DNA of 64,000 nt from a bacterium. Lineage in GTDB: Bacteria > Cyanobacteriota > Vampirovibrionia > Gastranaerophilales > Gastranaerophilaceae. The position numbers and the translations under genes were made by a program. The notes under the pieces were generated by a model. It saw only the letters and a program-made list of their open reading frames with translations, searched no databases and was not told the DNA's origin. Within the stretch, counting starts at the first letter, position 1; every line of letters begins with the position of its first letter. This document shows, in pieces, positions 8,001 to 16,209 of this stretch. The stretch spans positions 1 to 64,000 of the forward strand of contig JAFXXK010000025.1 of assembly GCA_017542305.1 (NCBI GenBank), written 5' to 3'.

Positions 8001-9903
8001 CGGTAATGTACGCTCAACTATTAAAGGCAACAACTATAATATGTTTGTCCTGAGCAATCCTACAACCCTGAACCTAAATAACGTAAAAGTTACGGGTGCA
8101 AACTCTGTTGCTTCCGGTACAAACAAATCTGCCGTTATTAATATGAAAAACGTCGAATTGAGCAACAATGCAAGCGGAATTACGACGGCAGGCTCGGTTA
8201 ACATCAGCGGAAAATCTTTGTTTAAAAACAACGGCAACGGAATTGAAGTTACAAGCGATGATTCAATAATTACGTTGAACGGTATTGACGGTGACGGTTA
8301 CGACGTAACATTTAAAGATAGGTTGAAAGGTGTTTCGGGTGCAAAACTTAACCTCAAAGCAGGTCAGGTCGAGTTCCACAAATCAGTTACAGACCTTGAT
8401 ATTAATATGGACGGCACTACTGCAAACTTAAAAGCCGACAACGTATTCAACGGTCAAAATTTAACTGTTGCAAGTGCCTCAAATATTTCAATGATTAACA
8501 ATTCAGTCGGCACTATGCATTTGAACAGTTTAACATTACACGACAACATGAACCTCGGTGTTGATGTTGATTTGGCAAACAAATCTATGGATAGAATCAG
8601 CGCAGATTCTTATAACCTCGGCGAACATAAAGTCAACGTTAATAAGATGAATTTGTTATCGGATGCAAAAGAAGTCAGAACGGATATTGAATTTGCAGAC
8701 GAAAACTTACGAAACAACGTAACAACAAGTGTTTCTGAGGTTGCATATTCTCCGATTTATAAATACGGAGTTAAATATAATCAAGATAACGGCGAATTTC
8801 AATTTACAAGAAGTAACTCCGGTGGTGGTGGCGGAGGTGATAAGCCGAAACCCCAGCCACAGCCACAACCAACTTATGATGACTTGAACCCTGCTATTAT
8901 GGCTGCTCCTGTTGCAGCACAGTTAGGTGGTTATGCCGGCATGTTAGATAACTACGGTAATGCTTTAAATCATATGGATATGTATATGTTAAAGCCTGCA
9001 CATTTGCGTGCCGCTGAACGCAGAGCCAACCAATACGCAATTGCTGACGGTTCTCCTACAAAATACTATTCAACCGAAGCCAATAGCACAGGTATTTGGG
9101 TCAGACCATATACAAGTTATGATAGTGTCGGCTTAAAACATGGACCAAAAGTACATAACTTGTCTTACGGCTCATTTATTGGCGGTGATTTTGGTATGCA
9201 CGATTTTGGTAACGGCTTGTATGGTGAATTTAGTCCATATATTTCATATCAAGGCGCACATCAGCATTATTCAGGAAATAGTGTTTACCAAAATGGCGGT
9301 ACACTCGGATTTACAGGAACTTTGTATAAAGGAAACTTCTTCACAGGTCTGACTGCAGGTGTAGGAGCTAATGTTACAGAAGCTAGTACAATGTACGGAA
9401 ATGAAGATTTTCCGATGCTCACAACCGGTGTTGCAAGTAAAACAGGTTACAATATCGAGTTCAAAGACGGTAAATTCATTATCCAGCCGAGTTTGTTAGT
9501 CAGCTATACATTTGTAAATACATTTGACTACAAAAACGGCGCAGATGTAAGAATTGATACCGCACCACTCCACGCTATACAAATTAATCCGAATATAAGA
9601 TTTTCGTTTAATACCAAAAACTACTGGCAGCCGTACGCTTTTGTCGGTATGAATTGGAATATAATGGATTCAGGACACTTTAAAGCTGCTGATACTACAC
9701 TGCCTGAATTAAGCATGAAACCTTATGTTCAATATGGGTTAGGTATTCAAAAATTATTTAGCGATAACTTTACTGCATTTGCCCAAGTTGCAATGCGCAA
9801 CGGCGGACGTAACGGTATCGGCGGTACTCTCGGTATGAAATGGATTCTCGGAGGTCAACCACAAAAACAAGAAGAAGAATCTAAACAAAAGAATGAGTTG
9901 TAA
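5023..9903 (+). CDS. Large autotransporter adhesin (type V secretion)
   Basis: This 1626-residue protein has an N-terminal signal sequence (about residues 1-32, ending NSADA). A passenger of about 1230 residues follows, then a Gly6 and Pro/Gln hinge (about residues 1267-1282) and a C-terminal autotransporter beta-barrel (about residues 1345-1615). The first passenger part holds many GGAIYN-type repeats, as in chlamydial polymorphic membrane proteins and pectate-lyase-like beta-helices. The second part contains a duplicated block of about 222 residues. The role is probably surface adhesion or host interaction. Oddities: the chain does not end in the usual aromatic residue but runs on into a charged tail (QKQEEESKQKNEL). 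The first third is much more AT-rich than the rest. The ribosome-binding site is GAGGAG. Confidence 0.9.
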   Translation: MKKSSNSIKNRLLVSALVPLAIIGISSNSADAEDIYAPVPTLTKLHNEGAVIPDTDPAIVYPNSSYSIVAGSEDDYSYKVNCTNEQGENTTNYYKINSQLDNINVSNYTLPNGYSTHGRAYNDNSLIDINVLNVTFQNISEGLNVNGAALNNTGTISNIIADFVNNQTSGQGGAIYNSNSGIIDYIDGNFIGNSAKGIESKTMGASGNGGAIYNEGKIGKIIGNIVNNSATSGFKYDSSNHYVYLPSHGGAIYNIGNIGDIFANFKGNYAVQGGAIYNNNYGRINNIIGDFYGNNIVNNGIILNIEGDFLKITSSDGAIDNTNRIDNITGNFIANNIAVQNEGTIKNITGNFIANTNGAIKNNSSSSSKTINNITNSSFYNNNGGAINSKQNINIVADNGTSSFKDNYIGEDKTAIYMTNASTLTFETKNNGSIYVYDDIDGTTGYKVKVTSDGTGSFNLYGNINNANLDMENASIDSANGKINDFNFNTLTSDATTNYKIDINLSGDTPTSDTFTTGETSSGTITISDINYNGAVKDFKVQVLNAQNDNIQLAIGDNLAGERQELGTTSQESEDTISASAKWNDKFQTYTQTGTSYGTVNTATTSTTNDSIELKVTDTEWGEKVSTGSLGDTLALVNQLETTEDRSFTFDTANDKYNVSSDLGTTTAGKFSVNGVSNGENRSEINLNAHKGFELDNATTLNLNDVRLTGNNTLITVNNQNAVVNLQNANINGSIASNNSYTLNINGDTSDRTIINGTVGNANATLNGGEVKFNTDTFEDAEFSAVGGTVDLVTGQVENYDIGKLTSDESTNWIFEINADGSGADTLTVGTGSSGTVNVSEINFLNGDSPSNEFTVQLLNAEDDNIQLALDSSISGENHKIGTTTKTSQDTVTPTAKWNQTFNKYTQNGTNYGNIDVATTNTTNDSLQLQITSTEWDDKVVSGSMGDTLALVNQLETEENRNFNFDKSSNVYNVKSDLGTSSEGVMNVNGVYDGNVRSTIKGNNYNMFVLSNPTTLNLNNVKVTGANSVASGTNKSAVINMKNVELSNNASGITTAGSVNISGKSLFKNNGNGIEVTSDDSIITLNGIDGDGYDVTFKDRLKGVSGAKLNLKAGQVEFHKSVTDLDINMDGTTANLKADNVFNGQNLTVASASNISMINNSVGTMHLNSLTLHDNMNLGVDVDLANKSMDRISADSYNLGEHKVNVNKMNLLSDAKEVRTDIEFADENLRNNVTTSVSEVAYSPIYKYGVKYNQDNGEFQFTRSNSGGGGGGDKPKPQPQPQPTYDDLNPAIMAAPVAAQLGGYAGMLDNYGNALNHMDMYMLKPAHLRAAERRANQYAIADGSPTKYYSTEANSTGIWVRPYTSYDSVGLKHGPKVHNLSYGSFIGGDFGMHDFGNGLYGEFSPYISYQGAHQHYSGNSVYQNGGTLGFTGTLYKGNFFTGLTAGVGANVTEASTMYGNEDFPMLTTGVASKTGYNIEFKDGKFIIQPSLLVSYTFVNTFDYKNGADVRIDTAPLHAIQINPNIRFSFNTKNYWQPYAFVGMNWNIMDSGHFKAADTTLPELSMKPYVQYGLGIQKLFSDNFTAFAQVAMRNGGRNGIGGTLGMKWILGGQPQKQEEESKQKNEL
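6493..7158 (+). repeat. Autotransporter passenger module, copy 1
   Basis: About 222 residues, from LTSDATTNYK to about RLTGNN, recur 942 bp downstream in the same frame. Shared landmarks are DNIQLA, SAKWN versus TAKWN, TSTTNDS versus TNTTNDS, and GDTLALVNQLET. The protein is well conserved, but the DNA has diverged and copy 1 is more AT-rich. Confidence 0.85.
7435..8103 (+). repeat. Autotransporter passenger module, copy 2
   Basis: Second copy of the module at 6493-7158, from LTSDESTNWI to about KVTGAN. Both copies carry GDTLALVNQLET followed by a block of SDLGT, GVxxGxxRS and TTLNLN motifs. Confidence 0.85.
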
Positions 9904-9907
9904 AAAA

Positions 9908-11296
9908 TTATGCCAGATATTTCTGGACTGTGTCTTTGTCAAATACTTCTATGGAATCTTTGGAGTGTATGAATACCATACAGCTAATCAGCGATTTCAG
10001 GGTTTCAAAGTCCGAAAATGCCATCTTTTTGCGGAGTTCTTCCATATTGTTTGCCAAAAATTCCATTACAACGGTTTTGTTGTCATATACAAGGCTTGCA
10101 AAATAATCGAAAATTTCTTTCGTCTTTACCCCCTCAAGGTAAATAACGTCAGGGGACTGGAACTCTATAAATCTTGATGCTTTATCCATATTGAAATTAA
10201 CGTTTTCATTCAGTTCGCACTGATTAACCCCGTCAAGATTATATTTTGCAAGGCTTTCAAGTGTCATAATATTTTTGTTTTTATTTCTCGCAGCCATTTC
10301 AAGCAGCAGGGAATAAATAACATGCGTTTTACCGCTTAAAGGCGCGCCGCAGACAAGTATAATTCCCGATTCCGCTATCGCATTGTTTATGATTTGCATA
10401 TTTTTTTCGGAAGTTACGATTTCTGCTAATTTTTTAGGCGGCATGTAAATTTTAAGGAAAATTCTTTCGCCCATTATTGTCGGGAACGTGGAAACACTTG
10501 CTATAACGGCAATATCATCTACTTTAAATGCCAATTTGCCAAGCTGCGGAACTTCCGATACTGACGGGTCAAGTTCTGCAAGCGATTTTAATTTTGATAC
10601 AAAAGATGCCGAAAGTACGTTCGGGATTTCCCCTCTCGGGATGATTTCGCCGTTCTTTTTGAAGTTTACGGACAGAGCCTCATTTTCTTTCTGGAAGTTT
10701 ACTTCATGAACGTGCTCAATGATAGCCTGTTTAAGTATTGAGCGGATAATTTTTTGCATGTGGTTGTCGCTCAAGTCTTCGCTATGCAGTTCTTCGCGCC
10801 AGTCAAAACCCTCGGCTTCTTCAGAGGTAAAAATTTCTCCGACTGTAATATCGGTTTTGTAGTATTCATCAATCTTCTTTAAGATGCTTGCTTCGGTTGA
10901 AATTACCGGCTCAATTGAACATTCTGCCGTTTCAATAACCTTGTCTATTGCAAACAAGTCCAACGGGTCTGCCATAGCGACTGTCAGGGTATCCTCAATC
11001 TTAAACAACGGGATAATTTTATATTTTCTTGCATCCGAAAAGTTTATGTATTTCAGACAATTTTTGTCTAAGGTGTAATCTTCAAGATTAACCGACGGGA
11101 TATGCAGTTTAGATTCCAAAAATTTAATAATGGCATCTTCGGTTATTGCACCTGAATTTATGAGCACCTGACCGATATTAACATTTTGAGCCTGAGCAAT
11201 TTCTTCTGCCTGCTCGATGGTTTCGTACGGAACAAGTCCTGAACGCACAAGGTCATATTTGAGTTTTTCCAAAGTTTTGTTAGTAACCGTTTCCAT
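9908..11296 (-). CDS. Degenerate GspE/PilB-like secretion ATPase
   Basis: This 462-residue protein has an N-terminal GspEII/MshEN-type domain (about residues 10-150, with VNIGQVLINSGAITEDAIIKFL) and a C-terminal ATPase core. The Walker A loop is present as GAPLSGKT (about residues 315-322; usual form GPTGSGKT). The Asp box that normally reads SDIHxE is replaced by HVHEVNFQ, the Walker B segment reads PDVIYLEGVKT instead of PDxxxxGEIRD, and the C-terminal zinc tetracysteine is absent. It may bind nucleotide poorly and act as a regulatory or structural homologue of the type IV pilus/type II secretion motor. It lies 9 bases after a response-regulator gene in the same operon. Confidence 0.8.
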   Translation of the reverse strand: METVTNKTLEKLKYDLVRSGLVPYETIEQAEEIAQAQNVNIGQVLINSGAITEDAIIKFLESKLHIPSVNLEDYTLDKNCLKYINFSDARKYKIIPLFKIEDTLTVAMADPLDLFAIDKVIETAECSIEPVISTEASILKKIDEYYKTDITVGEIFTSEEAEGFDWREELHSEDLSDNHMQKIIRSILKQAIIEHVHEVNFQKENEALSVNFKKNGEIIPRGEIPNVLSASFVSKLKSLAELDPSVSEVPQLGKLAFKVDDIAVIASVSTFPTIMGERIFLKIYMPPKKLAEIVTSEKNMQIINNAIAESGIILVCGAPLSGKTHVIYSLLLEMAARNKNKNIMTLESLAKYNLDGVNQCELNENVNFNMDKASRFIEFQSPDVIYLEGVKTKEIFDYFASLVYDNKTVVMEFLANNMEELRKKMAFSDFETLKSLISCMVFIHSKDSIEVFDKDTVQKYLA

Positions 11297-11305
11297 TTTA
11301 AATTT

Positions 11306-11674
11306 TTATTTATCCTTTAAGTATTGATTAACTTTTTCAACTACATCAGTTATTTCAAAAGGTTTTGTAATATATTCGTTAGCACCGGTTTCTTCGCCGA
11401 TTAGCTTGTCTTCTTCCTGCGATCTTGCAGTAACCATCAGAATGGGAATATCTTTATATTTTTTGTCAAATTTAAGAAGCCGGCTGATTTTGTAGCCGTT
11501 AATTTTAGGCATCATGACGTCAAGAATCATCAAATCAGGAACGATTTCTTTTGCAAGTCTTAAACCGTCTTCTCCGTTGTAAGCACAATAACATGTGTAA
11601 TCCGAAGCTTCTAATACGAATTTTAAACTTTCAACTATATCTTGTTCGTCATCAACTATGAGAATTTTTTTCAT
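11306..11674 (-). CDS. Single-domain response regulator (CheY-like)
   Basis: This 122-residue protein is a complete receiver domain and nothing else. Acidic pocket D8/D9, phospho-acceptor D52 (LMILDVMMP), T82 and K104 (KPFE) are all present, so it should be phosphorylatable. Stand-alone receivers act by protein-protein contact, as CheY and the PilG/PilH proteins do. Only 9 bases separate it from the GspE-like gene downstream, which suggests it controls that ATPase or another motility or secretion complex. No partner kinase is adjacent. Confidence 0.92.
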   Translation of the reverse strand: MKKILIVDDEQDIVESLKFVLEASDYTCYCAYNGEDGLRLAKEIVPDLMILDVMMPKINGYKISRLLKFDKKYKDIPILMVTARSQEEDKLIGEETGANEYITKPFEITDVVEKVNQYLKDK

Positions 11675-11771
11675 ACTTTCACCTAAAATTTACAATATCC
11701 CGACTATATTGTATCATAATTTCCTGTTTTGGGAAATTTGTAAACAATTATATCGGGGAAAACATACTAAT

Positions 11772-12371
11772 TTAAACTTTTATTATGACAAGATTGCGGG
11801 TGTGGTTTTCCTCTAAAGGTAAATCATATTGGATTATGTCCGTAACTTTTGCATTATATTTTTTTAAAATGCTTTGTGCTTCGGCAATTTCTTCCTGAGC
11901 TTTGACTGATTTGTATGCAATAAAATATCCGTCAGGTTTTAACAGCGGTATGGCATAAGGGACAAGGATTTTCAATGCTGCAACCGCTCGGGAAGTTATA
12001 AAGTCGTATTTTGTGCCTTTTAAGTTTTCGGCTCTATCGCAAACTGTTGTGATGTTTTTGATGTCTAATGCCGATTTTATTTCTTCAATAGCGTTTATTT
12101 TTTTCCTTATACTGTCAAGTGCCGTTACCTGAAGTTCGGAATAATTAATTGCAATCGGTACTGACGGAAAACCCCCGCCTGTACCTATATCAATGAGTTT
12201 TTTATTTTTTAAATCAGTTATATTGTATTTTTTCAGGAAAAGTTCAAACGAAAGACTGTCAAAAACGTGTTTTTCCCATAAAAATTTTTCATCATTTTTT
12301 GAGATGAGATTAAGTTTGGAATTTTCTTTCAGGAAAAATTCCATATATTTTTCAAACTTTTGTTTATCCAT
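11772..12371 (-). CDS. rsmG: 16S rRNA (guanine-N7) methyltransferase RsmG
   Basis: This 199-residue protein is normal length for RsmG/GidB, which methylates G527 of 16S rRNA with S-adenosylmethionine. The SAM-binding loop LIDIGTGGGFPSVPIAI is clear, followed by the acidic strand end VTALDS and the family segment FITSRAVAALKILVPYA. The ATG at 12371 is chosen over a TTG 21 bases upstream because it starts MDKQKFEKY and has GAAAGTGAG at suitable distance. It overlaps the end of the STAND/TPR gene by 8 bases, so the two are co-translated. Confidence 0.92.
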   Translation of the reverse strand: MDKQKFEKYMEFFLKENSKLNLISKNDEKFLWEKHVFDSLSFELFLKKYNITDLKNKKLIDIGTGGGFPSVPIAINYSELQVTALDSIRKKINAIEEIKSALDIKNITTVCDRAENLKGTKYDFITSRAVAALKILVPYAIPLLKPDGYFIAYKSVKAQEEIAEAQSILKKYNAKVTDIIQYDLPLEENHTRNLVIIKV

Positions 12372-14820
12372 TTTTAATAATCTCACTTTCAAGTTGTTTG
12401 AAAGTTTCTTCGCCCAGGCGTACTCTTAATTCCTTTATTCTTTGTTCAATTTCGGGTTTATAAGCTTCTGTTGATTTATCTTTTGTTTTTGACATGGCTC
12501 TGATGTATGCTCTGAGAGCTTTTGCGAAATCTCTTTTATCTGCACAGAAATCTCCGTATTCAATGTTTGATGCCATAATGTAGTATGGATCATTAATTTC
12601 TTTTGCTGTATTTACGGCTGTACGGTAGTATTCAAGCGCAATATCCGGAGCTTTTCGTCTGTGAATTTTAGCAAGACGAACAGAAGTTTCGTATATTCCG
12701 GTTTTATTATTGTTTGCCGCATCAAAATCAAGACTTTCTTTGTAATATTTGGTTGCAAGTTCAGTTGAACCGGTGTCCTCATATATCATTGCAAGGTTAA
12801 AGGCAGCTGTTGAAATGTGCGGATTATCTTTTTCAATATCCAGGCATCTCCGGTACAATTTTATAGCAGTTTCGGTTTCGTCTAAATCATCGCATACTGC
12901 TGCGAATTTGAAATATAATTCCGCAAGTATTTTTCTGTTTGTACCCTGTTCAATAAGTGTGAATGCGGATTTATAGTTTTTATAAGCTTCCTGAATATTA
13001 TCATTTTTGATTGTTGCAAGCATTAAATAAGCCCTGATTTTCAGCTCATTTGATATACCCTCTTCCGGATTAAGTACATCTTTTAACAATGTTTCCGCCT
13101 TGTCGTGTTTGTATGTGTTATAGAATACGTTTGCAACCGCAAGCCGCATTTCGTTTAATTTTTCTTTATCTCCTGTATTTACATAGTATTCAAGTGCCAT
13201 ATCATAAAATTTTAGCGCATTGTACCAATCCGATAATTTTTCATAGCATTTAGCTGTTTTGGTATAAATTCTTGAAAGCATTAACGAGTAGTTATCATCA
13301 TCTTTCATAGTTAAGGCAAGCTGATAAAATGCAAGAGCTTTTTTATAGTTAAATTCTTTTTCTTCTCTGTTTGCGGAATTCATTATTTCCATAAACGGGA
13401 GTTTTACTTCTTCGGGAGTGAGCACTTTATTTGAATAGTCAATAAATTGGTTAATGGAATTTGCAATGCCTGCCATAATTTCTTTTTCTTCATCTTCAGT
13501 TTCAAAAATAAACGAGATTTTCTTGATTTGTTCTTCTTTGGTTTCAGCTTTTGAAATCTGAATATCAGGCTGCGGAATAATTTCTTCTGTTTTTGGAATT
13601 GAATCGTAATTCTGATTCAGGTCAGCAGCATATTCGATGGCCTCTATTGCCGCAGTTTCGAGTTGTTTTACGAGATAAGGTTTCTTTGGTAAGAACATTG
13701 TATGATATTCTATCTCGGTTCTCATTGTCTGACGTGAAATCAGTAAATCCCTTTCAAACGGTTTTAGCGGAAGTTGGGTAGAATACAATTCCATACAGGA
13801 TTTGTGTAGTTTTACACTAACATTCTCCGGAATAGAGTTTTGAGATATATTTTTGTAATAATCCTGCAGATATATCATATTTTTTTCTTTGCAGATAAGG
13901 AAGTTATCAACAAATAACTGTATTTTTTCTTCGTCATACAAATTAATTTCTTCGAGCAGTTTAGTACTTATCGGATGTCTGAGAACCGTAAGCAGTCTGA
14001 ATAAATGTCCGCTTTGCGGATCAACAAGAGAAAGTGCTTCTCTCAAAATAAAATCATTGTATGTCAAAAAGCTTTTTGTATAACCTTCAATAAACTTTAT
14101 AAGAGTTAGGTTATGTGCGTTAATAACTTTTGTTGTGAGTTTAGTGTATAAGAAATATCCTCTTGTGTGCTTATATAATTCATCGGATACCGGACCTATC
14201 ATTTTTATACCTTCCGAACGCAGGAATTTTTCAAAAACAGGTTTGTCTAAAGCAAGAACTGTTGTCCGGTCAAATTTTATCTTATCAACAAAATCGTCAT
14301 AGTTAAATGTGCGGGCTATCATTATTATTTTGATATTTTCTTTTGCGGAAATGTGGAAGAGAAAATCCAGAATTTCCTGTTTATTGTTTTTCAGAACACC
14401 TTCAAAAGAATTGATAATAATAATAACTGGTTGATTTATTGATGTAAAATATGCTTCAATTTTTTGGGTAAAATTTTCTGTTTTGATTTTTGGCTGGCTG
14501 ATTTTTTCTTTTAATGCCAATTCTTTGAAATCTTCAAAAAATGATAATAAAATGTCATCAAGAATAGTTGTTTCAAAACAGTTATATTCAAGGACTATGG
14601 TTTCGGAGTTTAAAAATTTCAGTGAATGGTTTACTATCTGGGTTTTCCCTGTACCCAAAAATCCGCTGACAAGCATTAACGGGGTAGAACTTTTATAAAA
14701 AGAAAGTAAATTCTCAAGCTGTTTTTTACTGTTTTCCAATAAAAACTGGTTTACTCCGCTCAACTCCGTTTTTGTTATATTTCTGATATCAAAATTTTCA
14801 TCGGTAAACCTTAAAACCAT
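12364..14820 (-). CDS. STAND-type ATPase with tetratricopeptide repeats
   Basis: This 818-residue protein has an N-terminal P-loop NTPase domain with Walker A GFLGTGKT (residues 53-60) and a Walker B strand ending IIIINSFE (about residue 140). A winged-helix-like middle follows, then a Glu-rich linker, then a long TPR array (about residues 480-800) with AxxYxxLGxxA-type helices such as ALAFYQLALTM and AIKLYRRCLDIE. STAND proteins are nucleotide-dependent switches in signalling or defence. No effector domain is visible at either end. A larger relative with N-terminal zinc ribbons lies at 32014. The gene is transcribed with rsmG. Confidence 0.75.
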   Translation of the reverse strand: MVLRFTDENFDIRNITKTELSGVNQFLLENSKKQLENLLSFYKSSTPLMLVSGFLGTGKTQIVNHSLKFLNSETIVLEYNCFETTILDDILLSFFEDFKELALKEKISQPKIKTENFTQKIEAYFTSINQPVIIIINSFEGVLKNNKQEILDFLFHISAKENIKIIMIARTFNYDDFVDKIKFDRTTVLALDKPVFEKFLRSEGIKMIGPVSDELYKHTRGYFLYTKLTTKVINAHNLTLIKFIEGYTKSFLTYNDFILREALSLVDPQSGHLFRLLTVLRHPISTKLLEEINLYDEEKIQLFVDNFLICKEKNMIYLQDYYKNISQNSIPENVSVKLHKSCMELYSTQLPLKPFERDLLISRQTMRTEIEYHTMFLPKKPYLVKQLETAAIEAIEYAADLNQNYDSIPKTEEIIPQPDIQISKAETKEEQIKKISFIFETEDEEKEIMAGIANSINQFIDYSNKVLTPEEVKLPFMEIMNSANREEKEFNYKKALAFYQLALTMKDDDNYSLMLSRIYTKTAKCYEKLSDWYNALKFYDMALEYYVNTGDKEKLNEMRLAVANVFYNTYKHDKAETLLKDVLNPEEGISNELKIRAYLMLATIKNDNIQEAYKNYKSAFTLIEQGTNRKILAELYFKFAAVCDDLDETETAIKLYRRCLDIEKDNPHISTAAFNLAMIYEDTGSTELATKYYKESLDFDAANNNKTGIYETSVRLAKIHRRKAPDIALEYYRTAVNTAKEINDPYYIMASNIEYGDFCADKRDFAKALRAYIRAMSKTKDKSTEAYKPEIEQRIKELRVRLGEETFKQLESEIIKNG

Positions 14821-14871
14821 ATCGCTATATTACATTATATTTTAATATTTTGCAAATTAAATTGTAAAAAT

Positions 14872-14901
14872 TTGCATATTAAACTATGTTTATAGTAGAA
14901 T
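14872..14901 (+). promoter_or_regulatory. Possible promoter of the envelope operon
   Basis: TTGCAT (14872-14877) and TAGAAT (14896-14901) are separated by 18 bases, with a predicted start near 14908. They sit just upstream of the small membrane protein gene and divergent from the STAND/TPR gene. Confidence 0.35.
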
Positions 14902-14927
14902 GTTAATAGTGAATACAAGGGGAAACT

Positions 14928-15035
14928 ATGGAATTTATGAGAAAACACCAGAGAGCGATAGTAGCAATAATAGCAATAACATTCATTGCCTGGATGGTTG
15001 GTGGTATAATGGTACTGTCTCTTTCTTTGAAATAA
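14928..15035 (+). CDS. Small single-span membrane protein (35 residues)
   Basis: The frame MEFMRKHQRAIVA... encodes 35 residues with one strongly hydrophobic helix (about residues 11-32) after a basic N-terminus, so the N-terminus should stay in the cytoplasm. A strong ribosome-binding site (AGGGGAAA) precedes the ATG. The basic-helix start resembles the membrane anchor of SurA/PpiD-type periplasmic isomerases, but no such domain follows. It lies 9 bases before the M23 hydrolase gene, at the head of the envelope/LPS operon. Function unknown. Its small size makes it easy to miss. Confidence 0.6.
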   Translation: MEFMRKHQRAIVAIIAITFIAWMVGGIMVLSLSLK

Positions 15036-15044
15036 GGATACATT

Positions 15045-16196
15045 GTGAGCCTGAAAAAACTGATTAGAGATATAAGTGTATATTTATTCTTAGCGGTATT
15101 GTTAATAACTGTACCGCAAATTTCGTATGCAGCTCCGCAGTCAAACACAAGTATTAATCAGAAACTTCAGAATAATCAGGCACAAATTAAGAATACAAGA
15201 AATAAAATCCAAACGCTTAAAGTAAAAGAGCAGCAGGAAAGAAACAAACTTGTAAGAAATCAGCAAAGACTTGAAAGTGCGAAAACTAATCTGGCAGATT
15301 CGGAAAATAAATATTCTTCTATGAGTGCCAAATTAGAAGATATGGAACGTAAGTATCAGGAAGCTACAAGAGAATTTGGCGAAACAGAGGCTCTTATGAA
15401 GGCTCGTATCAGACATGTATTCAAAAATCAGCGTGTCGGTATGTTTGATTTGATATTTAAAGCAAAAGACCTGAATGCAATGCTTGATACATTGTATTTT
15501 GAAAGAATAATTATTAAACGTGATTACGAATCAATTGTCGTAATGAAAACAAGAGCTATAAAGCTGGCAAAAATCAGAAATGATATAGCGGAACAAAAAC
15601 GTTATCTGGCAAATTCCATGAATCAGATTAAATCCCAAAAACGCTCTATTCAACAGGAAATTGCCAATAATGAAAACATGATAAACAAACTTAAAAACGA
15701 CAGAGCTGCGTATGAACGCTCTGAACGTGAATTGGCAAGACAATCCGCAAGTTTACAGTCAATGTTAAGTGCATACAGCAATTCCACTGTTATAGCATCT
15801 TCTTCCGGTTTTGTAAAACCAATAGGCGGAAGAATATCATCGCCTTTCGGATGGAGAACACACCCTATCTTTAAGAGTCGTACATTCCATTCAGGAGTTG
15901 ATATTGCAGGACCTAACGGCGGTGGTATAGTGGCTTCAAATTCAGGCAAAGTTATATATACAGGCTGGTATGGCGGATACGGGAAAGTTGTTATTATTGA
16001 CCATGGATTAGTTGGTGGAAAACCGACAACTACATTGTATGCTCATATGTCGGCTATAAAGGTTTCAAACGGGCAGAATGTAGCCAAAGGACAGGTTATA
16101 GGTTTAGAAGGGACTACCGGATACAGTACGGGACCGCATTGTCATTTTGAGGTCAGAATTAACGGGAAACCTAATAATCCTATGAACTATATTTAA
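15045..16196 (+). CDS. Secreted M23 (LytM) murein hydrolase with coiled coil, EnvC-like
   Basis: This 383-residue protein begins at a GTG codon. It has a signal peptide (about residues 1-30), two long coiled-coil stretches (about 35-125 and 165-235) and a C-terminal LytM domain (about 255-383). The zinc/catalytic residues are present: H282 and D286 (HSGVDIAG), and H365/H367 in PHCHFEVR. It should therefore be catalytically competent, unlike degenerate EnvC or NlpD. The role is cleavage of peptidoglycan cross-links during division or remodelling. It is followed at 13 bases by the LptD-like gene. Confidence 0.9.
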   Translation: MSLKKLIRDISVYLFLAVLLITVPQISYAAPQSNTSINQKLQNNQAQIKNTRNKIQTLKVKEQQERNKLVRNQQRLESAKTNLADSENKYSSMSAKLEDMERKYQEATREFGETEALMKARIRHVFKNQRVGMFDLIFKAKDLNAMLDTLYFERIIIKRDYESIVVMKTRAIKLAKIRNDIAEQKRYLANSMNQIKSQKRSIQQEIANNENMINKLKNDRAAYERSERELARQSASLQSMLSAYSNSTVIASSSGFVKPIGGRISSPFGWRTHPIFKSRTFHSGVDIAGPNGGGIVASNSGKVIYTGWYGGYGKVVIIDHGLVGGKPTTTLYAHMSAIKVSNGQNVAKGQVIGLEGTTGYSTGPHCHFEVRINGKPNNPMNYI

Positions 16197-16209
16197 TCGA
16201 GGGAGAGTT

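Noticed and set aside
14903-15148. An 81-codon minus-strand frame opposite the small membrane protein and M23 gene start
   Set aside because: It overlaps a better plus-strand gene with a strong ribosome-binding site and has no own site or family resemblance.
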